Of a DNA stretch of 51,741 nucleotides, positions 39,692 to 47,897 are shown one piece after another. The first letter of the stretch is position 1, and each line of letters opens with the position of its first letter. The notes beneath the pieces are model-generated. The model was not told where the DNA came from and did not search any database. It saw nothing but the letters and a program-made list of their open reading frames with translations. A program made the position numbers and the translations under genes. This stretch comes from DASXRC01 sp036506495 (GTDB taxonomy: Bacteria; Actinomycetota; Actinomycetes; Mycobacteriales; Micromonosporaceae), in NCBI GenBank assembly GCA_036506495.1, contig DASXRQ010000229.1, forward strand, positions 1 through 51,741. Direction: 5' to 3'.

Positions 39692-40093
39692 CTACTCGGT
39701 GGCTTCGAGCACGTGCTTCAACCGGGTGAGGTCGGCCTGCACGAGGCCCGCGTCGCGTGCGAAGTCCCCGTCGCTCATGTCCGCGAGGCGGCGCACACTG
39801 AATACCACCTCACAGCCGTCACCGAGGGGGACGACGCGCATCGGGTTGTAGATGACGTCGCCTGAGGGCAGCGTGACTTCGTGGTCGAGGACGCCGTACT
39901 TGTTTCGCTCCACGAATGCGAAGCCGACCCGGCCCGACGGGGATTCCACGAACCACCGTCCGTCGACGTTCTCGACGGAGGTGCCGAGTCCGGACGCCCA
40001 TTGCGGAAGATTCGCCGGGTCCGAGACGTATTCGTAGACGTCGGCCGCAGGCCGGTCGATCCACTCGCTGACCTGCTTGGATTCCGAAGCCAT
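39692..40093 (-). CDS. SRPBCC-family (polyketide cyclase-like) protein
   Basis: 133 residues: VSEWIDRPAADVYEYVSDPANLPQWA is the family start, cited here as the region of residues 8-33; GVLDHEVTLPSGDVIYNPMRV and the EVVFSVRRLADM strand follow, and the C-terminal helix is DLTRLKHVLE. It should bind or transform a small hydrophobic molecule. ATG 40093 is used; ATG 40102 is equally open. Divergent from the unknown gene at 40172. Confidence 0.82.
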   Translation of the reverse strand: MASESKQVSEWIDRPAADVYEYVSDPANLPQWASGLGTSVENVDGRWFVESPSGRVGFAFVERNKYGVLDHEVTLPSGDVIYNPMRVVPLGDGCEVVFSVRRLADMSDGDFARDAGLVQADLTRLKHVLEATE

Positions 40094-40158
40094 GCCCGCC
40101 ATCATGTCAAGGCCGTCTGGAGTCGGCCCGGCGACTTCTCCGCCCGCCGCTGGTCGGG

Positions 40159-40164
40159 TACCGT
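40159..40164 (+). promoter_or_regulatory. Leaderless -10 box (TACCGT)
   Basis: TACCGT lies 7 nt before GTG 40172. Confidence 0.5.
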
Positions 40165-40171
40165 CCCCGTC

Positions 40172-41041
40172 GTGTCCGGTGACCCCACCACCCAGCAGCC
40201 CAGCTGGCTCCGCCGCGTCTTCCGCGGCGAGGAGGAGCCCGACGTCCTGCCGCCGCCACCGCCGCCGCCGGGGGAGCTCACCGTACGGCGGCGGGGCCCG
40301 CAGCCCATCGCCGCGCCGGCCATGGGAGACGCGTTCAGCTTCCACGTGTACGCCGACTACGCGTGGCAGTCGACCGGCCTGTACCAGGACGAGCTCCGCG
40401 TGTCGATCGAGCGGCACACGCCCGAGGTCCACAACGGCCTCCGCGAACTGGTCGTCAACGCCGCCCGCGAGTTCCCGCCGCACCATGTGCCCCAGCTGCA
40501 GGCGCGGCTGGACGAAGCCCTCGCGAGCAGGCTGTGGCGGTTTGATCGCGACGTGCGCACCCTCGCCTGCAAGGCCCAGGTCCGGGTCGCGCCCGATGAC
40601 CGGGTACGGCAGCGGCTGCAACCGTACTGGGAGAAGGTCATCGAGATGGAGTGCGAGCACGAGCTCGGGATGCGCCGGGCCGAGCTCGTCGAGAAGCTCA
40701 CCAAGCGCTGGTCGGAGGTGCTGGAGGAGCTGCGCGACAAGCCGCTCACGCCGCACGCCGCGCGGTTGGCGGAGGAGCAGTTCGCGGCGGTGTTCGAGCG
40801 GCTGATCACCGAGCGGCACGACGCGCTGCAGGAGGTCATCCAGATCCTCCAGGACGCCAGCCGAGATCACCGCGACAGCGGGCTGGGGCAGAACGAGATC
40901 GTGCAGACGTACGACAGCGTGCTGCGGGCGGTTCGCAGGCTCTACGATCTCGGCGACCCGCCATCCCAGCCACCCGCACCGCCTCGTCAACGCGACCCCG
41001 ACAGCGCCGACCCCCCAGCGCCGGCGGAACAGGCGGACTGA
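40172..41041 (+). CDS. Uncharacterised helical protein with Pro-rich head and tail
   Basis: 289 residues. A basic head (SWLRRVFRGEEEPD) and a run of eight prolines lead into a mixed strand-helix region starting FSFHVYADYAW, then long charged helices (about 80-260; for example RAELVEKLTKRWSEVLEEL) with coiled-coil potential, and a Pro/Ala-rich acidic tail. The middle is faintly like SPFH-type or stalk proteins, but this is a visual impression. No signal peptide. GTG 40172 has TACCGT 7 nt upstream. I do not recognise a function. Confidence 0.7.
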   Translation: MSGDPTTQQPSWLRRVFRGEEEPDVLPPPPPPPGELTVRRRGPQPIAAPAMGDAFSFHVYADYAWQSTGLYQDELRVSIERHTPEVHNGLRELVVNAAREFPPHHVPQLQARLDEALASRLWRFDRDVRTLACKAQVRVAPDDRVRQRLQPYWEKVIEMECEHELGMRRAELVEKLTKRWSEVLEELRDKPLTPHAARLAEEQFAAVFERLITERHDALQEVIQILQDASRDHRDSGLGQNEIVQTYDSVLRAVRRLYDLGDPPSQPPAPPRQRDPDSADPPAPAEQAD

Positions 41042-41083
41042 CCGAGCCGGGAACCCGCCGCCGGCCGCCGGACTCCACCCCGT

Positions 41084-41728
41084 GTGGAGGCCGTGCGTCG
41101 GATCGTGGTCGCGGTGCTGACCGCGGCCGCGCTGGCCGGCACGTACGCCTGCGATAGCGGGGGCTCCGACCGCACCGCGACGCCGCCTGCGCGTACGCCC
41201 AGCTCGCCTGCGCGTACGCCTGCCTCGTCGGCGCCCACCGCGTGCCCGGCGCCCGCGGTCGCACCGGTCGCCGCCCGGTCGATCCTCCGGCCGGGACCCA
41301 CCAACGGCCTCACGGCCTCGACCGCCCGCGCGGACACGCTGGTCGTCGAGGCGGCGGTGCTGGATCCCTCGTGCCGTCCGGCCGCCGGGGCCACCGTGCG
41401 GGTTTGGCACACCGACGCTCGCGGCCTGTACGGGCCGGCGGGCACCGAGGCCTGCTGCTACTACGGCGGCACGGTGACCACGGACGCCGACGGCCGCTTC
41501 CGGCTCGACACGATCCGGCCGGCACAGTACCCCGGGCCCACCGCACCGCCACCGCACATCCACCTCGAGATCAGGCACCCCGCCGGCGCGCTGGAGACCG
41601 AGATCATTTTCGCGCCGGTCCCGCCGAGCTCGGACATGGTCTTCCCGAGCCGGAACGTCCCGGTCGCGCTCCGGCCGATCGGGGCCCATTCGTGGTACGC
41701 CGCGGCCGCGTTCGTGCTGGAGCCGTGA
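41084..41728 (+). CDS. Exported intradiol ring-cleavage dioxygenase-like protein
   Basis: 214 residues. An N-terminal hydrophobic segment ends in TYAC at residue 23, an imperfect lipobox, so it is exported and perhaps lipid-anchored; a Thr/Pro/Ala linker follows. The intradiol non-haem iron ligands are all in place: Tyr116 (ARGLYG), Tyr149 (AQYPG), His158 and His160 (PPHIHLE). Dioxygenases of this type cleave catechols, but exported homologues may have other substrates. It starts 42 bp after the previous stop. Not linked to the hydroquinone operon. Confidence 0.8.
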   Translation: MEAVRRIVVAVLTAAALAGTYACDSGGSDRTATPPARTPSSPARTPASSAPTACPAPAVAPVAARSILRPGPTNGLTASTARADTLVVEAAVLDPSCRPAAGATVRVWHTDARGLYGPAGTEACCYYGGTVTTDADGRFRLDTIRPAQYPGPTAPPPHIHLEIRHPAGALETEIIFAPVPPSSDMVFPSRNVPVALRPIGAHSWYAAAAFVLEP

Positions 41729-41743
41729 GGTCGCGGTCGTCAG

Positions 41744-42961
41744 CTAGCCGCCGCCCTGGGCCCACGGCGCGTTGGCCCACGGGTTGTAGTCGACCTCGAG
41801 CGGTTCCTGCGGCGGACGCTCGTCCTTCGGAACGTGCTGCAGGTTGACGCGGATGCGGTACCAGACCGAGCTCCGGCCCCGCATCCCATCGACGAGGACG
41901 TCGGCCGCCTGCAGGTGACCGACCACGGTCGGGTGGCGCGCCTTCCAGCGCTCCAGGCCCTCGAGCGCCTCGCCCTTGGTCTTCGCGCGGGCGATCTCGA
42001 TGAGTGGCATCGTCTGCTGGCGGCGGCCGGTGCCCTTGGGCGGCTTCTCGGCCGGCCCCATTCGCTTGGCGAGGTCGAGTAGCGCGTCGAGCGAGCCAGC
42101 CGAGGCATCGATGTCCCGCCATGGGTCACCGACCGCGGCGTACCGGTGGAGGACCGTCGGCAGCGTGCAGGCCTCGGGCCGGCAGTCGGGGACCTCGGCC
42201 CAGGCCAGCGGCGTCGAGACCCGGGCATCCGGGGTCGGTCGCACGGAGTACGCCGAGGCGACCGTGCGGTCCTTCGCGTTCTGGTTGAAGTCGACGAAAA
42301 CGCCCTGCCGCTCCTCCTTCCACCACTTGCTCGTCGCGATGTCCGGGGCGCGGTTCTCCACCTCACGCGCGACCGTCTCCGCGGCGAGCCGTACGTCCCG
42401 GTACGCCCAGTTCGGCTCGATGCGCGCGTAGATGTGGAAGCCACGCGACCCCGACGTCTTCGGCCAGCCGGTGAGCCCGTGATCCGACAGCACCTCCCTG
42501 ACGACCATGGCGACGTCGAGGATCTGGCGCCAGTCCACGCCCGGCACCGGATCCAGGTCGATGCGCAGCTCGTCCGGGTGGTCGAGGTCCTCGGCCTGCA
42601 CCGGGTGCGGGTTGAGGTCGATGCAGCCGAGGTTCACCACCCACGCCAGCGCGGCGGCGTCCCGAACTACGACCTCCTCGGCCGAGGTGCCCGAGGCGTA
42701 CCGCAGCTCGGCCACCTCAATCCAGTCGGGCCGCTTCGACGGCGCACGCTTCTGGAAGAACGCCTCCTCGTCGATGCCCTTGACGAACCGTTTCAGGATC
42801 ATCGGCCGACCCGCCACGCCGCGCAGCGCACCGTAGGCGACGGCGAGGTAGTAGCGCACGAGGTCGAGCTTTGTGTGCCCGCCGAGCGGGAACAGCAACT
42901 TGTCTGGGTTGGTTATCGGCACCTCTCGGCCGGCGATCTCCAGGACCTGCGGCTTGGCCAT
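41744..42961 (-). CDS. LigD-type archaeo-eukaryotic primase/polymerase domain protein
   Basis: 405 residues. The AEP polymerase domain of NHEJ LigD: opening ITNPDKLLFP, metal-binding Asp135 and Asp137 in RIDLDP, the nucleotide loop KTSGSRGFHIY (168-178) and SAYSVRPTPDARVSTPL toward the end. No ligase or nuclease module is fused and no Ku gene is in the window, so it is a stand-alone Pol protein, perhaps working with a remote LigD or Ku. The C-terminal 90 residues go beyond a minimal Pol domain. ATG 42961 has TATGGT 6 nt upstream. Confidence 0.9.
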   Translation of the reverse strand: MAKPQVLEIAGREVPITNPDKLLFPLGGHTKLDLVRYYLAVAYGALRGVAGRPMILKRFVKGIDEEAFFQKRAPSKRPDWIEVAELRYASGTSAEEVVVRDAAALAWVVNLGCIDLNPHPVQAEDLDHPDELRIDLDPVPGVDWRQILDVAMVVREVLSDHGLTGWPKTSGSRGFHIYARIEPNWAYRDVRLAAETVAREVENRAPDIATSKWWKEERQGVFVDFNQNAKDRTVASAYSVRPTPDARVSTPLAWAEVPDCRPEACTLPTVLHRYAAVGDPWRDIDASAGSLDALLDLAKRMGPAEKPPKGTGRRQQTMPLIEIARAKTKGEALEGLERWKARHPTVVGHLQAADVLVDGMRGRSSVWYRIRVNLQHVPKDERPPQEPLEVDYNPWANAPWAQGGG

Positions 42962-42967
42962 GCATTC

Positions 42968-42973
42968 ACCATA
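42968..42973 (-). promoter_or_regulatory. Leaderless -10 box (TATGGT) for the LigD-Pol gene
   Basis: TATGGT ends 6 nt before ATG 42961. Confidence 0.5.
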
Positions 42974-43035
42974 GGTTCGTCGACGTCGTGACGTCGGTCA
43001 CACTCGATGGTCTGCGCTACGTTATCGTTCGGCTT

Positions 43036-43075
43036 CCACGCCCCCACCGACGTGCGTAAACCCGCGTGGGCGTGG
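43036..43075. repeat. Palindrome with CCACGCCC arms
   Basis: CCACGCCCCCAC (43036-43047) pairs with GTGGGCGTGG (43066-43075), two extra C residues bulging, around an 18-nt loop. The CCACGCCC/GGGCGTGG core resembles that of the repeats at 4871-5045. Confidence 0.6.
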
Positions 43076-43330
43076 ACTTCTCGCGATGTGTCGACATCGG
43101 CGCCCTACGACCATTGGCCCACGTTTCTGCCCGCGAAATGGCCGGGACCGCGGGTGCTCGCTCCGGTAGCGTAGGCCCGGTATGACGACCGGATATCCGT
43201 ACTCGGGGGGCCGCGGGCATGGCGCCGCGGTGGGCGGCCGGCCAGAGGACATACGCGGCGCGCCTCCACCCGCCAGGGCGACGAGGCGCGCCGTTGTGGC
43301 TTCCCGCGTTCTCACGCGAAGGAGTTCCTC

Positions 43331-44704
43331 GTGGCATCGCCCAGCACCACGTTATCCATTCCGCGGCTCCGCAGTGATCTCAACGGCCGGGTGATCGCGC
43401 CGGGCGACGCCGAGTACGACGCCGCGCGTGCCGTCTTCCCGGGCGGCATCGACCGCCACCCGGCGGTGATCGTCCGGGTGGCGGACGCCTCCGATGTGTC
43501 GCGGGTCGTCGCACTCGCGCGCGAGACCGGGTTGGAGCTGGCCGTCCGCAGCGGTGGTCACAGCGGCGCCGGTCACGGCGTCTGCGACGACGGCATCTTG
43601 CTCGACCTGTCCGGCCTGCGCGCGCTGGACCTCGACGCGGAGCGCCGCACGGCCTGGGCCCAGACGGGGTTGACAGCGGCCGAGTACGCGGCCGCGGCCG
43701 GCGCGCTCGGTCTGGCGACCGGCTTCGGGGACACCGGGTCGGTCGGCATCGGTGGCATCACGCTCGGCGGCGGCATCGGCTATCTCGCGCGCAAGTACGG
43801 GCTCACCATCGACGCGCTGCTGGCCGCTGAGGTCGTCACCGCCGACGGCGAGCTGCTCCGTGTCGACGAGCACAACCATCCCGACCTGTTCTGGGCGATC
43901 CGTGGCGGTGGCGGCAACTTCGGCGTGGCGACCCGGTTCCAGTTCCGGCTCGAGCCGCTGCCCGCCGTCGTCGGCGGCATGCTGCTGCTCCCCGCGACGT
44001 CCGATGTGATCGCCGGGTTCATCGCGGAGGCCGAGGCGGCGCCGGACGAGTTGTCGACGATCGCTAACGTCATGCCCGCCCCGCCGATGCCGTTCGTGCC
44101 CGAGGAGCACCGCGGCCAGCTGAGCATCATGGCGCTGATGTGCTACGCGGGGCCGACGGAGGAGGGCCAGCGGGTGCTCGCGCCGTTCCGCGCGCTGGCC
44201 ACGCCGATCGTGGACATGGTTCGCCCGATCCCGTACGCGGAGATGTATCCGCCCGAGGACGAGAGCTACCACCCGGTCTCCGTCAATCGCACGTTCTTCG
44301 TCGACAGCGTCGACGGCACCACGGCGGACACCATTCTGGACCACATTGGAGCGTCGTCGGCGATGATGTCGGTCGCGCAACTCCGGGTGCTCGGTGGGGC
44401 CGTCGCCCGCGTGCCCAACGACAGCACGGCGTACGCCCACCGGGGGCGGCGCGTCATGGCCAACGTCGCCGCGCTCTACCAGAACCCCGACGACCGGGCG
44501 ATGCACGAAGCGTGGGCGAACGACTTCGCCGCGGCGCTGCGCACTCGGGATGGCGCGTACGTCAACTTCCTCGCCGACGAGGGGGCCGACCGGGTCCGCG
44601 AGGCGTACCCCGGAACGACCTGGGACCGGCTGGCGGCGGTCAAGGCCCGCTACGACCCGACCAACCTCTTCCGGCGCAACCAGAACATCCCGCCGGCGCC
44701 GTAA
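43331..44704 (+). CDS. FAD-linked oxidoreductase (berberine bridge enzyme-like)
   Basis: 457 residues. PCMH-type FAD domain with RSGGHS, where His77 is the covalent FAD site, then GDTGSVGIGGITLGGGIGYLARKYG; the Cys normally found in the second loop of bicovalent members is absent here, so a single covalent link is expected. The substrate domain ends with the BBE motif YVNFLADEG and RYDPTNLFRRNQNI. Cytoplasmic by sequence, since no signal peptide is visible. GTG 43331 has AAGGAG upstream. Substrate unknown; the class oxidises sugars and secondary metabolites. Confidence 0.9.
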   Translation: MASPSTTLSIPRLRSDLNGRVIAPGDAEYDAARAVFPGGIDRHPAVIVRVADASDVSRVVALARETGLELAVRSGGHSGAGHGVCDDGILLDLSGLRALDLDAERRTAWAQTGLTAAEYAAAAGALGLATGFGDTGSVGIGGITLGGGIGYLARKYGLTIDALLAAEVVTADGELLRVDEHNHPDLFWAIRGGGGNFGVATRFQFRLEPLPAVVGGMLLLPATSDVIAGFIAEAEAAPDELSTIANVMPAPPMPFVPEEHRGQLSIMALMCYAGPTEEGQRVLAPFRALATPIVDMVRPIPYAEMYPPEDESYHPVSVNRTFFVDSVDGTTADTILDHIGASSAMMSVAQLRVLGGAVARVPNDSTAYAHRGRRVMANVAALYQNPDDRAMHEAWANDFAAALRTRDGAYVNFLADEGADRVREAYPGTTWDRLAAVKARYDPTNLFRRNQNIPPAP

Positions 44705-44715
44705 CGGGAGCGCAC

Positions 44716-44748
44716 GCGCGGGCGCACAGACGGTCAGTGTGCCCGCGC
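44716..44748. terminator. Bidirectional terminator hairpin
   Basis: GCGCGGGCGCAC (44716-44727) pairs with GTGTGCCCGCGC (44737-44748), one mismatch, between the convergent FAD oxidase and maltokinase genes; it overlaps the last codons of maltokinase. Confidence 0.7.
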
Positions 44749-46095
44749 GGCGCCCTGGAGCAGCCGAGCGATCGACTGAAGCGGAATCCACGACCAGCTC
44801 GGCCGGTGGCGCGCCTCGTACGCCGCCTCGTACACCGCCTTGTCCAGCTCGTACGCGGCGAGCAGCGCGGTCTGCTCGCGCGGGTCGAAGCCGGCGGTGC
44901 TCGCGTACCCATCGCAGAACGCCGACGTGTTGCGGTCGATCCATTCCCGGGCCCGGTACGCCAGCTGCTCGTCGGGTGGCTCGCCGACGAGGAGCTGGAA
45001 CGCCGCGTACTCGTAGGACCGCAGGATCCCGGCGACGTCGCGCAGTACGGAGTCGGAGCGCCGACGCGCCGCCATCGGCTGCCCCGGCTCGCCCTCGAAG
45101 TCGATGAGGAGCCACGTCTCCGGCGTACGCAGCACCTGCCCCAGGTGCAGGTCGCCGTGGATGCGCTGGACGGGCACCTCGGCGGTCCCGGCCGCCTCGA
45201 ACGTCGCCTGCGCCGCGGCGGCCCAGCGCGCCAGCTCCGGCACCGTCTCGACGGCGGCCGACAACCGCGCCGCCATCTCGCCGATGGGCGGCGGCGCCAT
45301 CGACGTCCCCAGCGCCTCCGCGAGCGTGTGGTGCACCGACGCGACGGCCTCACCGAGGCGGTACGACTCATCGGCGAGGTCGCCGCCCACCTCGTCCGCG
45401 CGCAGATCCGCCTCGGCGTAGAGGTCCCGGGCGCTGGCCAGGGCCATCGCCCACCCCTCGGCCGCGTTCTCGAAGTACGCGGTCACCATGCCCAGCGACA
45501 CCGGTCGGTCCTCCAGCGTGCCCTCGATCGCGCCGAGCAGCCGCGCCGCGTGCGCGCTGCCGGCCCGGCCGAGCGCACGGTTGAGTTCGAGGTCGGGGTT
45601 GACGCCCGGTAGCACCCGACGGAACACCTTGAGGATCGCGGCGCCGGGCGCGCCCGGTACGTCTGGCGCGAAGCCGCCCGCGAAGATCACGCTGGTGTTG
45701 CTCTGCTCGGCGTCGACGACCCGCGCCGCGGCCTCGACGGGCAACTCGGCGCCGGGCTCCGGCACGAACCGGACGTCACCCTTCTCGGCGCCGGACGCGA
45801 TCAGGGCGAGGAGGCTCCGCGCCGCGGACTCGTCGTAGAGCGCGTCGTACGCCGTGTGCCCCTCATCCGAGCCGATCGTCGCCACGGCCTGGAACTCCTC
45901 CATGGGACGGCGGTCCCAACCGACGACGACCTGGTACCGCTCGTCGCCGCCGTCGGCGTACCGCACCCCGAGCACGACGTGGTCGAGGTCCTCCCGCAGT
46001 GGGGTCACCGCGATCGGTTCCGCCGCCTCGATGACGCGGTTCCTCCCGCCGTACCACCGCTGGTGCGGGAGCCACTCGGCGAACGGTAACCTCAA
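44734..46095 (-). CDS. mak: Maltokinase
   Basis: 453 residues. LPFAEWLPHQRWYGGRNR is the Mak/Pep2 N-terminal cap; the kinase core has QRIHGDLHLGQVL (catalytic Asp) and LIDFEGEP (metal Asp), and the C-terminal helix ends LDKAVYEAAYEARHRPSW. It phosphorylates maltose to maltose 1-phosphate for GlgE. The start is TTG 46095, which overlaps the TreS stop (TTGA) and begins exactly at the conserved cap; no ATG or GTG is suitably placed. It is the second gene of the treS-mak operon. GlgE and GlgB are not nearby. Confidence 0.9.
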   Translation of the reverse strand: MRLPFAEWLPHQRWYGGRNRVIEAAEPIAVTPLREDLDHVVLGVRYADGGDERYQVVVGWDRRPMEEFQAVATIGSDEGHTAYDALYDESAARSLLALIASGAEKGDVRFVPEPGAELPVEAAARVVDAEQSNTSVIFAGGFAPDVPGAPGAAILKVFRRVLPGVNPDLELNRALGRAGSAHAARLLGAIEGTLEDRPVSLGMVTAYFENAAEGWAMALASARDLYAEADLRADEVGGDLADESYRLGEAVASVHHTLAEALGTSMAPPPIGEMAARLSAAVETVPELARWAAAAQATFEAAGTAEVPVQRIHGDLHLGQVLRTPETWLLIDFEGEPGQPMAARRRSDSVLRDVAGILRSYEYAAFQLLVGEPPDEQLAYRAREWIDRNTSAFCDGYASTAGFDPREQTALLAAYELDKAVYEAAYEARHRPSWSWIPLQSIARLLQGAARAH

Positions 46096-47849
46096 CGGTC
46101 CTCCTCGGGCGCCGACAACCGGAACCAGTAGAACCCGTGCCCGGGCAGCGTCAGCAGGTAGGGCAGCTGGCCGATGCGCGGGAACATCACCCGTCCGGTC
46201 ATCTCGACGGGCTGGTAGCCGGCCCAGTGCTGCAGGTTCAGCTCGATCGGCTGCGGGAACCGGGACAGGTTGTTCACGCACAGCACGACGTCGTCGCCGG
46301 CCTCCCGCAGGAACGCCAGCACCGACGGGTTCGACCCGCCCAGGTCGTGGAACGAGCCCACCGCGAACGACTCGTGGCGGCGGCGGATCGCGAGCATCGT
46401 CCGCGTCCAGTTCAGCAGCGTCGCCGAGCTGTCGCGCTGCGCCTCGACGTTCACCGCCTGGTATCCGTACACCGCGTCCTGGTTCGGCGGCACGTACACG
46501 CGGCCCGGGTTGGCCGTGGAGAAGCCGGCATTGCGGTCCGGGGTCCACTGCATCGGCGTACGCACGCCGTCCCGGTCACCCAACCAGATGTTGTCCCCCA
46601 TGCCTATCTCGTCGCCGTAGTAGAGCACGGGCGAGCCGGGCAACGAGAGTAGCAGCGCGGTGAACAGCTCGATCTGGTTGCGGTCGTTGTCGAGCAGCGA
46701 GGCCAGCCGGCGCCGGATCCCCACGTTCGCGCGCATCCGCGGATCCTTGGCGTACTCGGAGTACATGTAGTCGCGCTCCTCGTCGGTGACCATCTCGAGG
46801 GTCAGCTCGTCGTGGTTGCGCAGGAAGATGCCCCACTGGCAGTTGGCCGGTATGGCGGGGGTCTGGTCGAGGATCTCCGAGATCGGGATGCGGGACTCAC
46901 GGCGTACGGCCATGAAGATGCGCGGCATGAGCGGGAAGTGGAACGCCATGTGGCACTCGTCGCCGCCGAGCGACGTGTCCCCGAAGTACGCGACGACGTC
47001 GGCCGGCCACTGGTTCGCCTCGGCGAGCAGCACCCGGCCTGGGTACTCGTCGTCGACGACTTTGCGGCACTGCTTGAGGAACTCGTGCGTCTCCGGCAGG
47101 TTCTCGCAGTTGGTGCCCTCGGCCTCAAAGAGGTACGGCACCGCGTCGAGACGGAAGCCGTCGATGCCCAGATCCAGCCAGAACCGGATCACATTGAGCA
47201 TCTCCTGCTGCACGGTCGGGTTCGCGTAGTTCAGGTCGGGCTGGTGGCTGAAGAACCGGTGCCAGTAGAACTGGCGGCGTACCGGGTCGAACGTCCAGTT
47301 CGACTCCTCGGTGTCCACGAAGATGACCCGGGCGTCGCTGTACCGCTGGTCCGTCTCGCTCCACACGTAGTAGTCGCCATACGGTCCGGCCGGATCCCGC
47401 CGCGACTCCTGGAACCACGGGTGGGAATCGGACGTGTGGTTCATTACCAGGTCGGTGATGACCCGGATGCCACGCCGGTGCGCCGCGTCCAACAGCTCGA
47501 CGAAGTCGTCCACGGTGCCGAACTCCGGCAGCACCTTGTAGAAGTCGCGGATGTCGTACCCGCCGTCACGCAGCGGCGAGTCGTAGAACGGAGGCAGCCA
47601 CAAACAGTCGACGCCGAGCCACTCAAGGTAGTCAAGCCGGCGGATCAGGCCCTTCATGTCCCCTGAGCCGTCGGCGTTGACGTCAAAGAACGCTCGCACC
47701 AACACCTCGTAGAACACCGCACGCTGAAACCAGGTTCGATCCGCCGGCAGCACCCGAGCCTGGACGAAGTCCGTCGCTACGGGATGCTCCACCACGCCGC
47801 CGGTGACGTGGCTGCCCTCGGCCGGATCGTGCTGACTCGTCGGCGTCAT
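46092..47849 (-). CDS. treS: Trehalose synthase
   Basis: 585 residues, GH13. VFYEVLVRAFFDVNADGSGD, then nucleophile Asp235 (GFRLDAVPYLFE), acid/base Glu277 (VLLAEANQWP) and Asp347 (FLRNHDELTLE) are as in TreS, which interconverts trehalose and maltose. The insertion MGDNIWLGDRDGVRTPMQW also fits. GGGAGGAGT precedes the ATG. Together with maltokinase it feeds trehalose into the GlgE alpha-glucan pathway. Maltokinase is a separate protein here, not fused. Confidence 0.96.
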   Translation of the reverse strand: MTPTSQHDPAEGSHVTGGVVEHPVATDFVQARVLPADRTWFQRAVFYEVLVRAFFDVNADGSGDMKGLIRRLDYLEWLGVDCLWLPPFYDSPLRDGGYDIRDFYKVLPEFGTVDDFVELLDAAHRRGIRVITDLVMNHTSDSHPWFQESRRDPAGPYGDYYVWSETDQRYSDARVIFVDTEESNWTFDPVRRQFYWHRFFSHQPDLNYANPTVQQEMLNVIRFWLDLGIDGFRLDAVPYLFEAEGTNCENLPETHEFLKQCRKVVDDEYPGRVLLAEANQWPADVVAYFGDTSLGGDECHMAFHFPLMPRIFMAVRRESRIPISEILDQTPAIPANCQWGIFLRNHDELTLEMVTDEERDYMYSEYAKDPRMRANVGIRRRLASLLDNDRNQIELFTALLLSLPGSPVLYYGDEIGMGDNIWLGDRDGVRTPMQWTPDRNAGFSTANPGRVYVPPNQDAVYGYQAVNVEAQRDSSATLLNWTRTMLAIRRRHESFAVGSFHDLGGSNPSVLAFLREAGDDVVLCVNNLSRFPQPIELNLQHWAGYQPVEMTGRVMFPRIGQLPYLLTLPGHGFYWFRLSAPEEDR

Positions 47850-47897
47850 ACTCCTCCCGATCGGCAGCTCAAGGCGGCGATGTGCGTATCGGGCCCA

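Larger units (their letters stand above)
42962..43330. other. 369-bp gene-free divergent region
   Basis: No convincing gene. It holds the LigD-Pol -10 box, the palindrome at 43036-43075, a TAGCGT box (43167-43172) that could drive the FAD oxidase gene with a leader of about 150 nt, the palindrome CGGATATCCG near 43190 and a hairpin GGCGCGCCT/AGGCGCGCC (43257-43265, 43284-43292). A 70-codon ORF from 43182 overlaps the oxidase start out of frame; I cannot tell whether it is a leader peptide. Confidence 0.5.

Noticed and set aside
39692..41689. 665-codon minus-strand open frame
   Set aside because: Only its last 133 codons (the SRPBCC protein) are family-like; the remainder is opposite two plus-strand genes.
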